From positions 1 to 64,000 of the forward strand of contig CALLKY010000032.1 in NCBI GenBank assembly GCA_938083135.1: 64,000 bases of DNA, read 5' to 3'. Below are positions 25,369 through 35,600 of the stretch, one piece after another. Source of the stretch: an uncultured Alphaproteobacteria bacterium. GTDB taxonomy: Bacteria; Pseudomonadota; Alphaproteobacteria; Bin95. The position numbers and the translations under genes were made by a program. The notes beneath the pieces were generated by a model. It saw only the letters and a list, made by a program, of their open reading frames with translations, was not told the origin of the DNA and did not search any database. Positions within the stretch are counted from its first letter, which is position 1; the number at the start of each line of letters is the position of its first letter.

Positions 25369-26586
25369 ATGTATGATCTTTTGGACGGTATGCGCATTCT
25401 GGAAGGCTCTGCCTTTGTGGCTGCCCCATTGGGCGGCATGACGTTGGCGCAGATGGGTGCGGATGTAATTCGCTTTGACGACGTGAATGGCGGCCTGGAT
25501 CACGACCGTTGGCCTGTCACGAAGGATGGCGCGTCGATCTATTGGGCCGGCATGAACAAGGGCAAGCGCTCAATCTTGGTCGATGTGCGCTCTGATGAAG
25601 GCCGCGAGCTTCTGTCCGCCATCGCGACAGCGCCCGGTAAAGACGCTGGAATGTTCCTCACCAACTTGCCAGCGCGTGGATGGTCTGCGTTCGAATCGCT
25701 GAAGGCGAAACGAGATGACATGATCATGGTCGCGCTAACGGGTGCCCGGGATGGCGCACCCCATGTGGATTACACCGTCAACGCCATGACCGGCTTCCCG
25801 CTTGTCACCGGACCTGCTGGCCATGATGGCCCTGTCAATAACGTGCTGCCTGCATGGGATGTCGGCGCTGGCCTGACAATCTCCACGGCGCTGTTGGCAG
25901 CAGAACGGCGACGGCACCGGACAGGTGAAGGCGTACTCATCAAGCTTTCCCTGCTTGATGTCGCCCTTTGGACCACGGCGAACCTTGGCTATCTCGGCGA
26001 AGCGGCGATTAATGATGTAGACCGCTCACGGCTTGGCAATGAGATATTCGGCACCTTCGGCCAGACCTTCAAAACGAAGGATGGTCAGTGGGTGATGCTG
26101 TGCATGTTCACGCCACGCCACGTTAAAGCCGTAAAGCAGCTCATGGGCGGCGAAGGGCAATTTGCCCAAATCGAGGACGCCCGCGGCGTTAAGCTGGAAG
26201 ATGAAGCAGCGCGATATGAAGCGCGGGATGAGATTTCCGCCATTGTCACAGCCTGGATCGCGGCTCGCGATTACACGAATGTTGCATCGTCACTGGAATC
26301 CGCAGGTGCCCTTTGGTCTGGATACCAGACATTCCGTCAGTCGCTACAGGACCCCTATCTCTACAGCGAGAACCCCATGTTCAAGCAAATGGAGCAACCG
26401 GGCCTTGGCAGCTACCCAATCCCTGGCGCGCCCATGTGGTTTGAAGGCTTGCAACGGCTAGATCCAGCACCTGCCCCCCGTTTCGGGCAACACACAGATG
26501 AAGTCCTTGGTGATGTGCTTGGGCTAGGCTCCGGCCAGATTGGAGCGCTGCACGATAAAGGCGTTGTACGCGGCTTTAAGGGGTGA
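25369..26586 (+). CDS. Class III (CaiB/BaiF-family) CoA-transferase
   Basis: A 405-residue member of the family III CoA-transferase/racemase fold. LDGMRILEGSAFVAAPLGGMTLAQMGADVIRFD is the CaiB-family start, and the nucleophile-type aspartate is Asp164 in PAWDVGAG. The enzyme moves CoA between carboxylates, or racemises an acyl-CoA, in degradation pathways. It differs from the copy at 36.1 kb in having a shorter linker and a distinct active-site surround. It is the middle gene of an SDR-CaiB-MATE-aat series; the MATE gene begins on its stop codon. Confidence 0.9.
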   Translation: MYDLLDGMRILEGSAFVAAPLGGMTLAQMGADVIRFDDVNGGLDHDRWPVTKDGASIYWAGMNKGKRSILVDVRSDEGRELLSAIATAPGKDAGMFLTNLPARGWSAFESLKAKRDDMIMVALTGARDGAPHVDYTVNAMTGFPLVTGPAGHDGPVNNVLPAWDVGAGLTISTALLAAERRRHRTGEGVLIKLSLLDVALWTTANLGYLGEAAINDVDRSRLGNEIFGTFGQTFKTKDGQWVMLCMFTPRHVKAVKQLMGGEGQFAQIEDARGVKLEDEAARYEARDEISAIVTAWIAARDYTNVASSLESAGALWSGYQTFRQSLQDPYLYSENPMFKQMEQPGLGSYPIPGAPMWFEGLQRLDPAPAPRFGQHTDEVLGDVLGLGSGQIGALHDKGVVRGFKG

Positions 26587-27959
26587 CGCCCAAAGCCGCT
26601 CCAGATAAGGCCACTAACGCCAGAGCGCTTCGAACAAAGACGCTGCTGGAAGGCCCAATTGCGCCAACCCTGCTTGGCTTGGCGACAGCAAACCTACCTT
26701 TGATGGTCGGGCAAGCTGGCGCTGGGGTCATCGAAGGCTGGTATATTGGGCAGCTTGGGGTTGGAGCGCTGGCCTCCGTCGCCCTGGTCTACCCGATCCT
26801 GATCATGATGCAGATGTGTGCGGCAGGTGCTATGGGCGGTGCTGTCAATTCTGCCGTCGCCAGGGCGCTCGGTGCTGGAGCACCGGACCGGGCGGCTAAC
26901 CTTGTCATCCATGCCTGCCTGATTGCACTTGGCGGCGCGCTGCTGTTCATGATCCCCATGTTGGTGTTCGGGCGCGAGGTCGTTGATTTCTTTGGTGCCA
27001 CAGATGCAACTCGGGACGAAGCCATCGCCTATGCCAGTGTTGTGTTCCTAGGTGCGCCAACGGTGTGGCTGGCGAATACTTTGGCCAGCGTCGTGCGTGG
27101 GTCAGGCGCAATGGCGATCTCCGCAGCAGCCATATTCGGAGCATTTGCGATTCAGATGGGGCTGGGCTCTGCGCTGACTTTGGGCCTTGGCCCCTTCCCT
27201 CAACTTGGGCTTCGGGGCGCTGCGTTTGGGCACTTATTCGGATTCGCTGCAGCCACGTTATTCCTAGGGTTTTATGTCGCGTCTGGCCGCGTTGGCTTGC
27301 GCATTGATTTTGCGCGCATTCAGCTGTCCATCAGCCAGTTCGCAGACATTCTGCGCGTTGGCGTATTCGCCCTGGTCTCTCCGCTCGTGAACGTCGCAAC
27401 TGTGATGCTGATCACCGGCATTGTTGCGCGCTCCGGCGCTGAAGCGCTTGCGGGCTATGGCCTGGGCGCCCGGCTGGAATTCCTGATGGTGCCGATTGTT
27501 TTCGGCATCGGCACATCGCTAACGGCGATGGTTGGTGCGAATGCTGGGGCAGGCCAATGGGATCGGGCACGGCGGACGGCGTTGACCGGCGGGCTGATGG
27601 CAGGCGCTATTACTGGCAGTATTGGGATTGCAGTCGCAGTCTTCCCTGGGCTCTGGCTGGATATGTTTGTTAGCGACCCGGCTGCCCGTGAGGCTGGCGC
27701 ACTGTATCTGCGCTATGCCGGGCCGCTCTATTTTTTCCTGGGTCTCGGTCTCGCCACATATTTCGCAAGCCTGGGCGCTGGGCGGATGAAATGGCCAACG
27801 ATCAGCCTTGGGTGCAGGTTGGCTGTTGTTGCTGGTGGCGGCACGCTGGCAAGCACATATGGCCTTGAAGCCACATTTTTCGCGATTGGCCTAGGATTTG
27901 TCGTGCTAGGTTGCATGAATGCCTGGGGCATCCTCTCAGGCGCATGGACGGCGCGATGA
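26583..27959 (+). CDS. MATE-family efflux transporter
   Basis: A 458-residue, about 12-helix inner-membrane exporter (Na+ or H+ antiport of organic cations). The two-fold MATE pattern is seen in the first half (GPIAPTLLGLATANLPLMVGQAGAGVIEGWYIG and the later PTVWLANTLASVVRGSGAM) and in the second (VSPLVNVATVMLITGIVARSGAEALAGYGLGARLEFL). Translation probably starts at the GTG at 26583, which overlaps the preceding TGA by three bases. This family often tolerates a non-ATG start. It sits between the CoA-transferase and aat, with no hint of substrate. Confidence 0.9.
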   Translation: MTPKAAPDKATNARALRTKTLLEGPIAPTLLGLATANLPLMVGQAGAGVIEGWYIGQLGVGALASVALVYPILIMMQMCAAGAMGGAVNSAVARALGAGAPDRAANLVIHACLIALGGALLFMIPMLVFGREVVDFFGATDATRDEAIAYASVVFLGAPTVWLANTLASVVRGSGAMAISAAAIFGAFAIQMGLGSALTLGLGPFPQLGLRGAAFGHLFGFAAATLFLGFYVASGRVGLRIDFARIQLSISQFADILRVGVFALVSPLVNVATVMLITGIVARSGAEALAGYGLGARLEFLMVPIVFGIGTSLTAMVGANAGAGQWDRARRTALTGGLMAGAITGSIGIAVAVFPGLWLDMFVSDPAAREAGALYLRYAGPLYFFLGLGLATYFASLGAGRMKWPTISLGCRLAVVAGGGTLASTYGLEATFFAIGLGFVVLGCMNAWGILSGAWTAR

Positions 27960-28645
27960 AAGACGGCGAAGCGGACGATCTCGAACTCACACCTACGCTG
28001 GCATTGCGGGCGTATTCCATCGGCGTCTTTCCGATGGCGGAACGTAGTGATTCGGATGCCATCTATTGGGTGGACCCGCGCTCGCGCGGTGTTCTGCCGC
28101 TGGACACATTCCACGTCTCAAAACGCCTGCGTCGCACAGTCCGCCAAGGCGCGTTTGACGTTCGCACGGACACAAACTTTTGCGGTGTGATTGAAGGCTG
28201 CGCGGCCCCGAGCAATATGGCCGGACGGGAAGACACATGGATCAATCCGCCAATAGCCCGGGTTTTCCAGGAACTTCACGGCATGGGCCATGCGCATTCT
28301 GTTGAATGCTGGCAGAATGGCGAACTCGTTGGCGGCTTGTATGGCCTGGCGCTTGGCGGCGCATTCTTCGGTGAAAGCATGTTCAGTCGGGCGACAGACG
28401 CAAGCAAGCTCGCCCTCGTCCACCTCGCAGCGCGGCTGACTTATGGCGGCTTTACGCTTCTGGACTCGCAATTCCCTAACCCGCACCTCAACCAATTCGG
28501 CGCAGAGGATATTGGGCGGGCGGAATTCCGGCGGCGGCTAGATATAGCGCTGGATCAACCAGCCCAGTGGCCCGCAGATATGCCAGACGCGGCACTGCAT
28601 CAGTTCTTAGATAGACCCGCAGCGCCGCCCAAGAAAAAGCCCTAA
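27956..28645 (+). CDS. aat: Leucyl/phenylalanyl-tRNA-protein transferase
   Basis: Adds Leu or Phe from aminoacyl-tRNA to N-terminal Arg/Lys residues, marking proteins for ClpS/ClpAP degradation (N-degron pathway). The 229 residues match family length. Marks are ALRAYSIGVFPMAE, IYWVDPRSRGVLPLD, WINPPIARVFQELH, HSVECWQNGELVGGLYGLALG and FFGESMFSRATDASKLAL. I used the ATG at 27956, which overlaps the MATE stop as ATGA; an ATG four codons earlier is the alternative. It converges with the second GGT gene, leaving only three bases. Confidence 0.94.
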   Translation: MKDGEADDLELTPTLALRAYSIGVFPMAERSDSDAIYWVDPRSRGVLPLDTFHVSKRLRRTVRQGAFDVRTDTNFCGVIEGCAAPSNMAGREDTWINPPIARVFQELHGMGHAHSVECWQNGELVGGLYGLALGGAFFGESMFSRATDASKLALVHLAARLTYGGFTLLDSQFPNPHLNQFGAEDIGRAEFRRRLDIALDQPAQWPADMPDAALHQFLDRPAAPPKKKP

Positions 28646-28648
28646 CCG

Positions 28649-30382
28649 CTACCAGCCAAGCGCATAGGCGACGCGGCGCGGATCAGCGCCTGCCGCCTTC
28701 ATACCTGTTTCCCGGTCGTCCAGAATCATGCAGATTGAGCCTGCGAGCCATGTCCGATCCGGCCACCAGTCAATCCTGTGGCCGCGCCCGGCCAAATCAT
28801 CGCCCGCCGCCCTATCCACCTTGCCCTCCAGGCGCAGCAAGCCCGGATGATAGTCATGGGGTTCGAAGCTGGATGGGAAGGAATAGCTGGCAAAACGCGG
28901 CGCCTCGACAGCCTCCTGCGGCCCCATGCCGAACACGGCGACATTGGCAAAGGTTTGCGCCATCGCTTGGGTTTGCACATCACCGCCGGGCGTTCCGAAC
29001 GGCAGGAACGCCTTGCCGTTATCGCGCACCGCAATCGCAGGGTTCGGCGTCAAACGCGGGCGCTTGCCGGGCGCGATGGATGAAGGGTGCGATGGATCCG
29101 TCCAGGACTGAACGCCGCGCGGGCTGACATTCATGCCGGTTCCTGGCACCACCGCACCGTTGTAAGAGCCATCGGATGGTGTGGCTGAGAACACATTGCC
29201 TTTGCTATCTGCGACACAAAGATACGTCGTATCAAGCGCGCCGCCTGGATGTGGATTGTCCGTAACTGGGCTTGGCACATTCGCACCGCGCCACGGATTG
29301 CCGGACGCATCGCCTGGAGGCGGCATTTCAGGAAACGCCTCACCCATCTTGATGCGCGCCATCTGGGCGTCAGCGTATTCTTCCGACAACAGCGTTTCGA
29401 TGGGAACATCAATATAGCGCGGATCACCGAAATAGGCGTCTCTGTCAGCCATGACGAGCTTGGTCGCCTCGACCTGCGCGTGGATATAATCGGCACTATT
29501 GTGGCCCATGCCTTTAAGGTCAAACCGTTTGAGCAGATTCAGCTTTTCCATCAATGCGGGGCCTTGGCACCATGGGCCGCAGCCAAACACCTGCCAGTCA
29601 CCGAATCCGGATGAGACCGGCGGCTCAAGTGCCACTCGGAATTCCGCCAAATCCTGCATTGTCAGCCAGCCGCCAACGTCCTTGTGGTAGTCCGTGAACG
29701 CCTTAGCTAAATCGCCTTTGTAGAAAGCGTTCCGGGCCGCTTGCAGCCCGGCCTTCCGGTCAGCGCCATTGCTTAGCGCTGTGGCCTCCTGGTCAATCAT
29801 ATACTGAAGAGAAGCGCCTAACTCTTTCTGGTAGAACAGCTCTCCAATCTCAACAGGCTGTCCGTCCTTCGGCAGATAGATTGCGGCTGCATGCGGATAT
29901 GCCAGATAGTTTTCGCGGTTCTGGGTAATCGTCTGCCGAAGCAGCGCGTTCATCGGGAAGCCGTCACGGGCGAAACGAACGGCATAGTGTGCCACATCGC
30001 CGAAGCTCATCGTGCCATAGCGGTCCAGCGCCATGATCCAAGCTGCCGGCGCGGATGGAATGACCGTGCGCATCGGTCCAATCGGGATCGCGCCATTGTG
30101 CTTGCGGCGGAAATAGTCGATGTCCGCTGCCTTTGGCCACCCGCCAAGGCCAGAGATCGTCTGCATCTCCGCCCGTTCCGCATCCCATACAATTATTGGC
30201 GCAACGCCCGCAACGCTTACAAGGTCAGACTGCAGCACGCCAAGTGCCAAGCCAGCGGCGACGCCAGCATCCGTGGCGTTTCCACCTGCTTGCAGCACTT
30301 CAAAGGCCGCTTGGCTGGAATAGTAGTGACCTGTCGAAACAGCGAACTGACTGCCTTGGATTTCTGGACGTTCGGTGGACAT
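28649..30382 (-). CDS. Gamma-glutamyltransferase-family protein (second copy)
   Basis: A 577-residue GGT-superfamily protein distinct from the one at 8.1 kb. Family marks are [19 protein letters not shown] near 33-51, the self-processing Thr pair Thr385/Thr386 in [14 protein letters not shown], and [14 protein letters not shown] in the small subunit. No signal peptide is visible (the start is [20 protein letters not shown]), so a cytoplasmic hydrolase on gamma-glutamyl or acyl-amide compounds is likely. Length and the GTPGGD loop suit the branch annotated as GGT-like/penicillin or acylase hydrolases. It is divergent from queA with 56 bases between the starts. Confidence 0.84.
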   Translation of the reverse strand: MSTERPEIQGSQFAVSTGHYYSSQAAFEVLQAGGNATDAGVAAGLALGVLQSDLVSVAGVAPIIVWDAERAEMQTISGLGGWPKAADIDYFRRKHNGAIPIGPMRTVIPSAPAAWIMALDRYGTMSFGDVAHYAVRFARDGFPMNALLRQTITQNRENYLAYPHAAAIYLPKDGQPVEIGELFYQKELGASLQYMIDQEATALSNGADRKAGLQAARNAFYKGDLAKAFTDYHKDVGGWLTMQDLAEFRVALEPPVSSGFGDWQVFGCGPWCQGPALMEKLNLLKRFDLKGMGHNSADYIHAQVEATKLVMADRDAYFGDPRYIDVPIETLLSEEYADAQMARIKMGEAFPEMPPPGDASGNPWRGANVPSPVTDNPHPGGALDTTYLCVADSKGNVFSATPSDGSYNGAVVPGTGMNVSPRGVQSWTDPSHPSSIAPGKRPRLTPNPAIAVRDNGKAFLPFGTPGGDVQTQAMAQTFANVAVFGMGPQEAVEAPRFASYSFPSSFEPHDYHPGLLRLEGKVDRAAGDDLAGRGHRIDWWPDRTWLAGSICMILDDRETGMKAAGADPRRVAYALGW

Positions 30383-30438
30383 CTTTCGGCTCCCCGGTTA
30401 TTCGGCACTTGATAGTTTGCCCGAAATTGGATGCTGCC

Positions 30439-31479
30439 GTGAAGCTCAGTGATTTTGACTTCAATTTGCCTGACGACCTGATTGCCCAAACACCCGCCCG
30501 TCCGCGGGACGCCGCGCGCATGCTGGCTGTGACCCCAGATGCGCTTTTCGACAAAGGGGTTATGGATTTACCGGGCCTACTTCAGCCTGGCGATCTGATG
30601 GTTGTGAATGACACCCGGGTTATTCCGGCGCGCCTGCGCGGTGTTCGCGGCCAAATGCGGGTGGATGCGACCCTGCACACAGCTGTCGACGCATCCCGTT
30701 GGCTCGCCTTCGCACGCCCAGGTCGTCGCCTGCGCGTTGGTGAACGCGTCACGTTCGCCGATGGATTTGAATGCACGGTCGAGGAAAAGCACGACGGCGG
30801 TGAATTTCTGCTGGCGTTCGACGCAAGCGGGCCAGCGCTGATTGAGGCCCTGCATCGCCACGGCGCGCCACCTTTGCCGCCCTATATCAAGCGCCCCGAT
30901 GGCGCGTTGGATGAAGACGTGGCCGATTACCAAACGCCGTTTGCTGCGCGCGATGGTGCCGTCGCAGCCCCGACTGCATCGCTCCATTTCACGGATAGAC
31001 TGCTCAAGGCGATTGCGGATCGCGGCGTCAAACAGGCGATTGTGACCCTGCATGTGGGTGCCGGTACGTTCTTGCCAGTGAAGACGGACGACATCGAAGA
31101 CCATCAGATGCATAGCGAATGGGGCGAAGTGTCAGACGCCGTTGCTAGAGCCGTTGCCGCGACCAAATCAGCGGGCGGGCGCGTTATCCCCATTGGGACC
31201 ACTGCACTTAGAATACTAGAGGCCGCAAGCCAATCTGGTGCGCTCAAGCCTTTCCAGGGCGAGACGGATATTTTCATTACGCCCGGCTACACATTCCGCA
31301 CCGTTGATGCGCTGATGACGAACTTCCATTTGCCAAAATCCACACTGTTCATGCTGGTTTCAGCCATGATGGGCCGGGAAACAATGCTGTCCGCCTATGC
31401 CCATGCGAAAGACCAGCGCTATCGATTTTTCTCATATGGGGACGCCAGCTTGCTGCTCCCCGGAGGCTTGGCGCCATGA
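30439..31479 (+). CDS. queA: S-adenosylmethionine:tRNA ribosyltransferase-isomerase
   Basis: Transfers the ribosyl group of AdoMet to 7-aminomethyl-7-deazaguanine in tRNA to make epoxyqueuosine. The 346 residues begin with [20 protein letters not shown] and contain [25 protein letters not shown], the long loop DEDVADYQT, and [14 protein letters not shown] with [10 protein letters not shown]. The open frame reaches further upstream without homology, so I placed the start at the GTG at 30439. Only a weak GGA precedes it. The tgt ATG overlaps the stop codon, giving the standard queA-tgt unit. Confidence 0.95.
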   Translation: MKLSDFDFNLPDDLIAQTPARPRDAARMLAVTPDALFDKGVMDLPGLLQPGDLMVVNDTRVIPARLRGVRGQMRVDATLHTAVDASRWLAFARPGRRLRVGERVTFADGFECTVEEKHDGGEFLLAFDASGPALIEALHRHGAPPLPPYIKRPDGALDEDVADYQTPFAARDGAVAAPTASLHFTDRLLKAIADRGVKQAIVTLHVGAGTFLPVKTDDIEDHQMHSEWGEVSDAVARAVAATKSAGGRVIPIGTTALRILEAASQSGALKPFQGETDIFITPGYTFRTVDALMTNFHLPKSTLFMLVSAMMGRETMLSAYAHAKDQRYRFFSYGDASLLLPGGLAP

Positions 31480-32594
31480 CCATCAAATTCGATCTTCTGG
31501 CCGAGGATGGCACCGCACGCCGTGGCCGCATCACGACCGCCCACGGGACCATCGAGACACCAGCCTTCATGCCCGTCGGCACAGCCGGCACAGTCAAAGC
31601 CATGCGGCCAGAGGAGGTAGAAGCGACGGGTGCCGAGATCATTCTTGGCAACACCTATCACCTCATGCTGCGCCCTGGTGCCGAGCGGGTAGATCGACTT
31701 GGCGGGCTGCATAAGTTCATGCGCTGGTCGGGGCCAATCCTGACGGATTCAGGCGGCTTTCAGGTGATGTCGCTCTCCGAACTCCGCAAGATCACAGAGG
31801 ACGGCGTGCGCTTTCGCAGCCACATTGACGGCTCCTACATTGACCTGACGCCAGAGCGCTCCATCCAAATCCAGAACCTGCTGGACGCCACTATCACCAT
31901 GGCGTTCGACGAATGCACCACCTTCCCGGCTGAACATGCAGTCGCCGCCAAATCCATGCAGCTCTCAATGCGTTGGGCCAAGCGCAGCAGCTATGCCTTT
32001 GAAGCGCGCGCTGGATATGGCCTGTTCGGCATCGTCCAAGGTGGAGTTTACGAGGACTTGCGGGCCGAAAGCGCTGGCATGCTGCAAGATATCGGCTTTG
32101 ATGGCTATGCCGTTGGCGGCCTGGCCGTTGGTGAAGGCCAGGAGCAGATGTTCGAGACCCTGCAGGCGACGACGCCACATCTCCCCCGTGAGCGACCCCG
32201 ATATCTGATGGGTGTTGGCAAACCGGCGGACATCATCGGTGCCGTTGCACGCGGCGTAGACATGTTCGATTGCGTCCTCCCCACACGCTCTGGCCGCACC
32301 GGCCAGGCCTGGACATGGGATGGCCCCTTGAACCTTCGCAACGCCAAGCACCGTGATGATGCAAACACCCCGCTTGACCCGACATGCGAATGCCCAGCCT
32401 GCCAAAAGTATGACCGCGCTTACCTCCACCACCTGACCAAAGCCCAGGAGGTGCTCGGCCTGATGCTGCTAACTCAGCACAATCTTTGGCATTATCAAGA
32501 TTTAATGCGGCGGATTCGTGCCGCGATTGAAGCAGGAACGTTCAATGCGTTTTCAGCGGAAATACTGGCATCACAAGAACCAAAGGCGCGTTGA
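31476..32594 (+). CDS. tgt: tRNA-guanine transglycosylase
   Basis: Exchanges guanine-34 for preQ1 in tRNAs with GUN anticodons, the queuosine pathway. A 372-residue bacterial-type enzyme. Asp91 in [12 protein letters not shown] is the general acid/base aspartate and Asp265 in [15 protein letters not shown] the nucleophile. The zinc site is Cys304, Cys306, Cys309 and His335 (CECPAC, then QHNLWHY). Its ATG overlaps the queA TGA. This order is widespread in Proteobacteria. The 105-base gap to the next gene has a weak imperfect hairpin near 32650-32680. Confidence 0.96.
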   Translation: MTIKFDLLAEDGTARRGRITTAHGTIETPAFMPVGTAGTVKAMRPEEVEATGAEIILGNTYHLMLRPGAERVDRLGGLHKFMRWSGPILTDSGGFQVMSLSELRKITEDGVRFRSHIDGSYIDLTPERSIQIQNLLDATITMAFDECTTFPAEHAVAAKSMQLSMRWAKRSSYAFEARAGYGLFGIVQGGVYEDLRAESAGMLQDIGFDGYAVGGLAVGEGQEQMFETLQATTPHLPRERPRYLMGVGKPADIIGAVARGVDMFDCVLPTRSGRTGQAWTWDGPLNLRNAKHRDDANTPLDPTCECPACQKYDRAYLHHLTKAQEVLGLMLLTQHNLWHYQDLMRRIRAAIEAGTFNAFSAEILASQEPKAR

Positions 32595-32699
32595 AGGATT
32601 GTGTTTGAAGTAGTATCCTCACCAGGGGCGGGAATATTGTTTTAGGTGATGCCAAAACGCTATTGGCGATTTTGGTGCTCATAAACTTAGAGGCCAGCC

Positions 32700-35600
32700 A
32701 TGTTCAATATTCAGCTTTCTATCAACGACCTCGATGGCTCGAATGGGTTTGTTCTAACGGGCGCAGGCGTACACGACGGAGGCATCGATATCAATGGTGA
32801 TGGTATCGATGATCTGATTGCTGGATCAACTGTCAACGAAACTATCTCAGTGTTATTCGGTAATGCGGCGGACCGGACTGCGACTGTTGATATTGCAAAT
32901 TTGGATGGATCTGACGGCTTTGTAATTGATGGCGGCACTAACGCTGGGACCTTTCCGCGTTCAGCGGCAGCAGGCGGAGACTTTAACGGCGACGGCATCA
33001 ACGATTTCAGCATTAGCGGTCGGACAATATTCACGACGCCGGCCCCCAATAACAACCAGACCGAACCGGGCGATGCCATCATTATTTTCGGGCAGGCCGC
33101 CCCCACATCATTTGGCGCATCTGCGGATGCGACGGCCCTGGCAGACGTGCGCCTTACGGGCATCGATGATCGGGATGGCCTCGGCAATAGTATGGCATTT
33201 GCTAACGTTAACGGCGACGCCTTCGACGATCTGATTATTAGCGCACCGAACCGGGAATTCGATGCAATTAACGGTGTTGGGCAAGTCTATGTTGTTTTTG
33301 GCGGCGCTACGGTCACCGGGGACATAGATCCTGCAGCATTGGACGGCACGGATGGTTTCCGTCTCACTGGTATCGACCAATTTGATCGTGCCGGTCAGCA
33401 AGTGGAATCGGTAGGGGATTTCAACAATGATGGTTTTAGCGACTTCGCATTCACAACCCGAGGCGAAACGTTAAACGGAGAAGCAGAAGGCAATACGTAC
33501 CTGATTTTTGGTACAGCTGGCGGTTTCGCTGCTGAGTTAGACCTTCGAACGCTTGACGGAAGTGATGGCGTCCGGATGTTTTCTTCAGACGACAATGAAA
33601 CACTTACTTTTTCTATCGGCCAGGCCGGCGACTTTAACGGGGATGGCTTCGATGACCTGGTGCTCGGCGCACCGAATGGTGAATCTGGCAACACGGGTGA
33701 TTTTGGCCAAATTTCCGTCATCTTCGGCACCGATGCAGCACAAGATGGCGCATTTGATATAGATACGCTGAATGGCAGTAATGGGTTCAATGTATTTGGC
33801 GGGCGCGTCGGTGATGAATTCGGCGAAGATATTGCTTTCGGCCAGGATTTTAACGGCGACGGATTTGCAGACATCGTCGTTGGCGCTCCGCTGACAGACA
33901 GGTCCGGTAACTTCGTTGGACGTGGCGAAGTATCGATTATTCTTGGTCGACCGGAAGATCCAACCGGCGGCGCTGTCCGGACAATCAACCAGATTGATGG
34001 CAATGGGGTTATTCAGATTGGCGGAATAGCCACGAATAGCCTGTTCGGTACGGTCGTCAGTTACGTTGGCGATATAAATGGCGATGGTTTTGCTGATATC
34101 TCAGCCGTCGGGAGAGACGCCAACGGCGATTTTGGAGAATTTATTGTCAACGGTGCCGCCACCCTGGAGGATGGCGTCGCGACAACTCTTGAAACTGACA
34201 CTGTTGCAATCAATGTTTTCGCCAGCTCTACTTTTGCGCCACCTAATGCCCGCCTGACGGAAATCGACGGACAGTCCGTTCAGAATGGCGATCAGGTTGT
34301 GACGGCCGATGGATCGACGGTCCGTGTTATAGATGCCGGCAATGGCGACGTTGAATTCACGCCGGGCGATGATTTTGGCGTGCTCGCTTTAGGCGATACC
34401 GATACAGATGAATTTGGCTTTTCAGTCGGCGGCTTCGCCGACGCGATCATCGCAGTCACCATTCAAGGGGTCGATAGCGACAATGATCTAGTCTCTGGCA
34501 CCAACGGGAATGACATTCTGAATGGTGGCATAGGCAATGACCAAATCACAGATGATTTTGGGGCTGACCGGCTTAATGGCGACGCCGGCGATGATGACCT
34601 GACCAGTGGGCGCAGTAACGACATCTTAGATGGCGGCACCGGTGCCGATATTATGCGTGGTGGGCTCGGCAACGATAGGTATCTTGTGGATGATGCCGCT
34701 GATCAAGTCATTGAACTCGCTAACGAAGGTACTGATTTGGTGGAGGCGTCTGGTGCATTCACCTTCGTGCTGCCGACCAACGTTGAAAACCTGAACCTGA
34801 TTGGCGATACGGACGGCTCCGGCAATGGTGCTGACAATCGTATCAATGGCGGGGCGGGTGCGAATATCATTCGCGGCGGCGGTGGACGCGATATCATCGG
34901 CGGCGAGGATGGCGACGATATCCTGCTGGGCCAAGTCGGTGATGATGCGCTGCGTGGCGGTGCTGGTCTCGATAACCTGCAAGGTGCAGAAGGCGACGAT
35001 GTGCTGTTCGGCGGTGATGATGCCGACACGCTGTTTGGTAATGATGATGATGATCAGTTGCTCGGTGAGGCTGGGGACGACACCCTAAACGGCGGTGCCG
35101 GTAATGATCGCCTCACCGGTGGGCTTGGCGCAGATCAACTGCGCGGCGGTGCTGGCGACGACATCTACGTTATCGAAGATGCCTTCGATATGGTTACCGA
35201 GAATGTTGGCGAAGGCATCGATACCGTCCGCGCCGGGACGAACATTGGTGCGCTCGCAGACAATGTCGAAAACATCATCGCAATCGGTGATACGGGTCGC
35301 CTACTCACCGGCAATGACCTCGACAATACGATCTTTGGCGGCGACGAAGGCGATTTCATTAATGGTGCCGGCGGGGATGATCTATTGCGCGGTGGCTCAG
35401 GCGACGATGTTTATGTGTTTGAGCTTGGCGATCAAATCATCGAACGTACTGGCGAAGGCACAGACACCATTCTGTTCGATTCAGACATAGCCAATGCTGG
35501 CGATACGGTGTTCAATTTCAATAATGTCGAAGAATTATTGATCGGTGGCAGCGTTAATGTGAATGCGATCGGAACCAGGAACGATGAGCGGATCGCCGGA

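Noticed and set aside
30133-30438. 102-codon upstream extension of queA
   Set aside because: It is antisense to the GGT-like gene and has no homology to QueA, which begins at the GTG at 30439.
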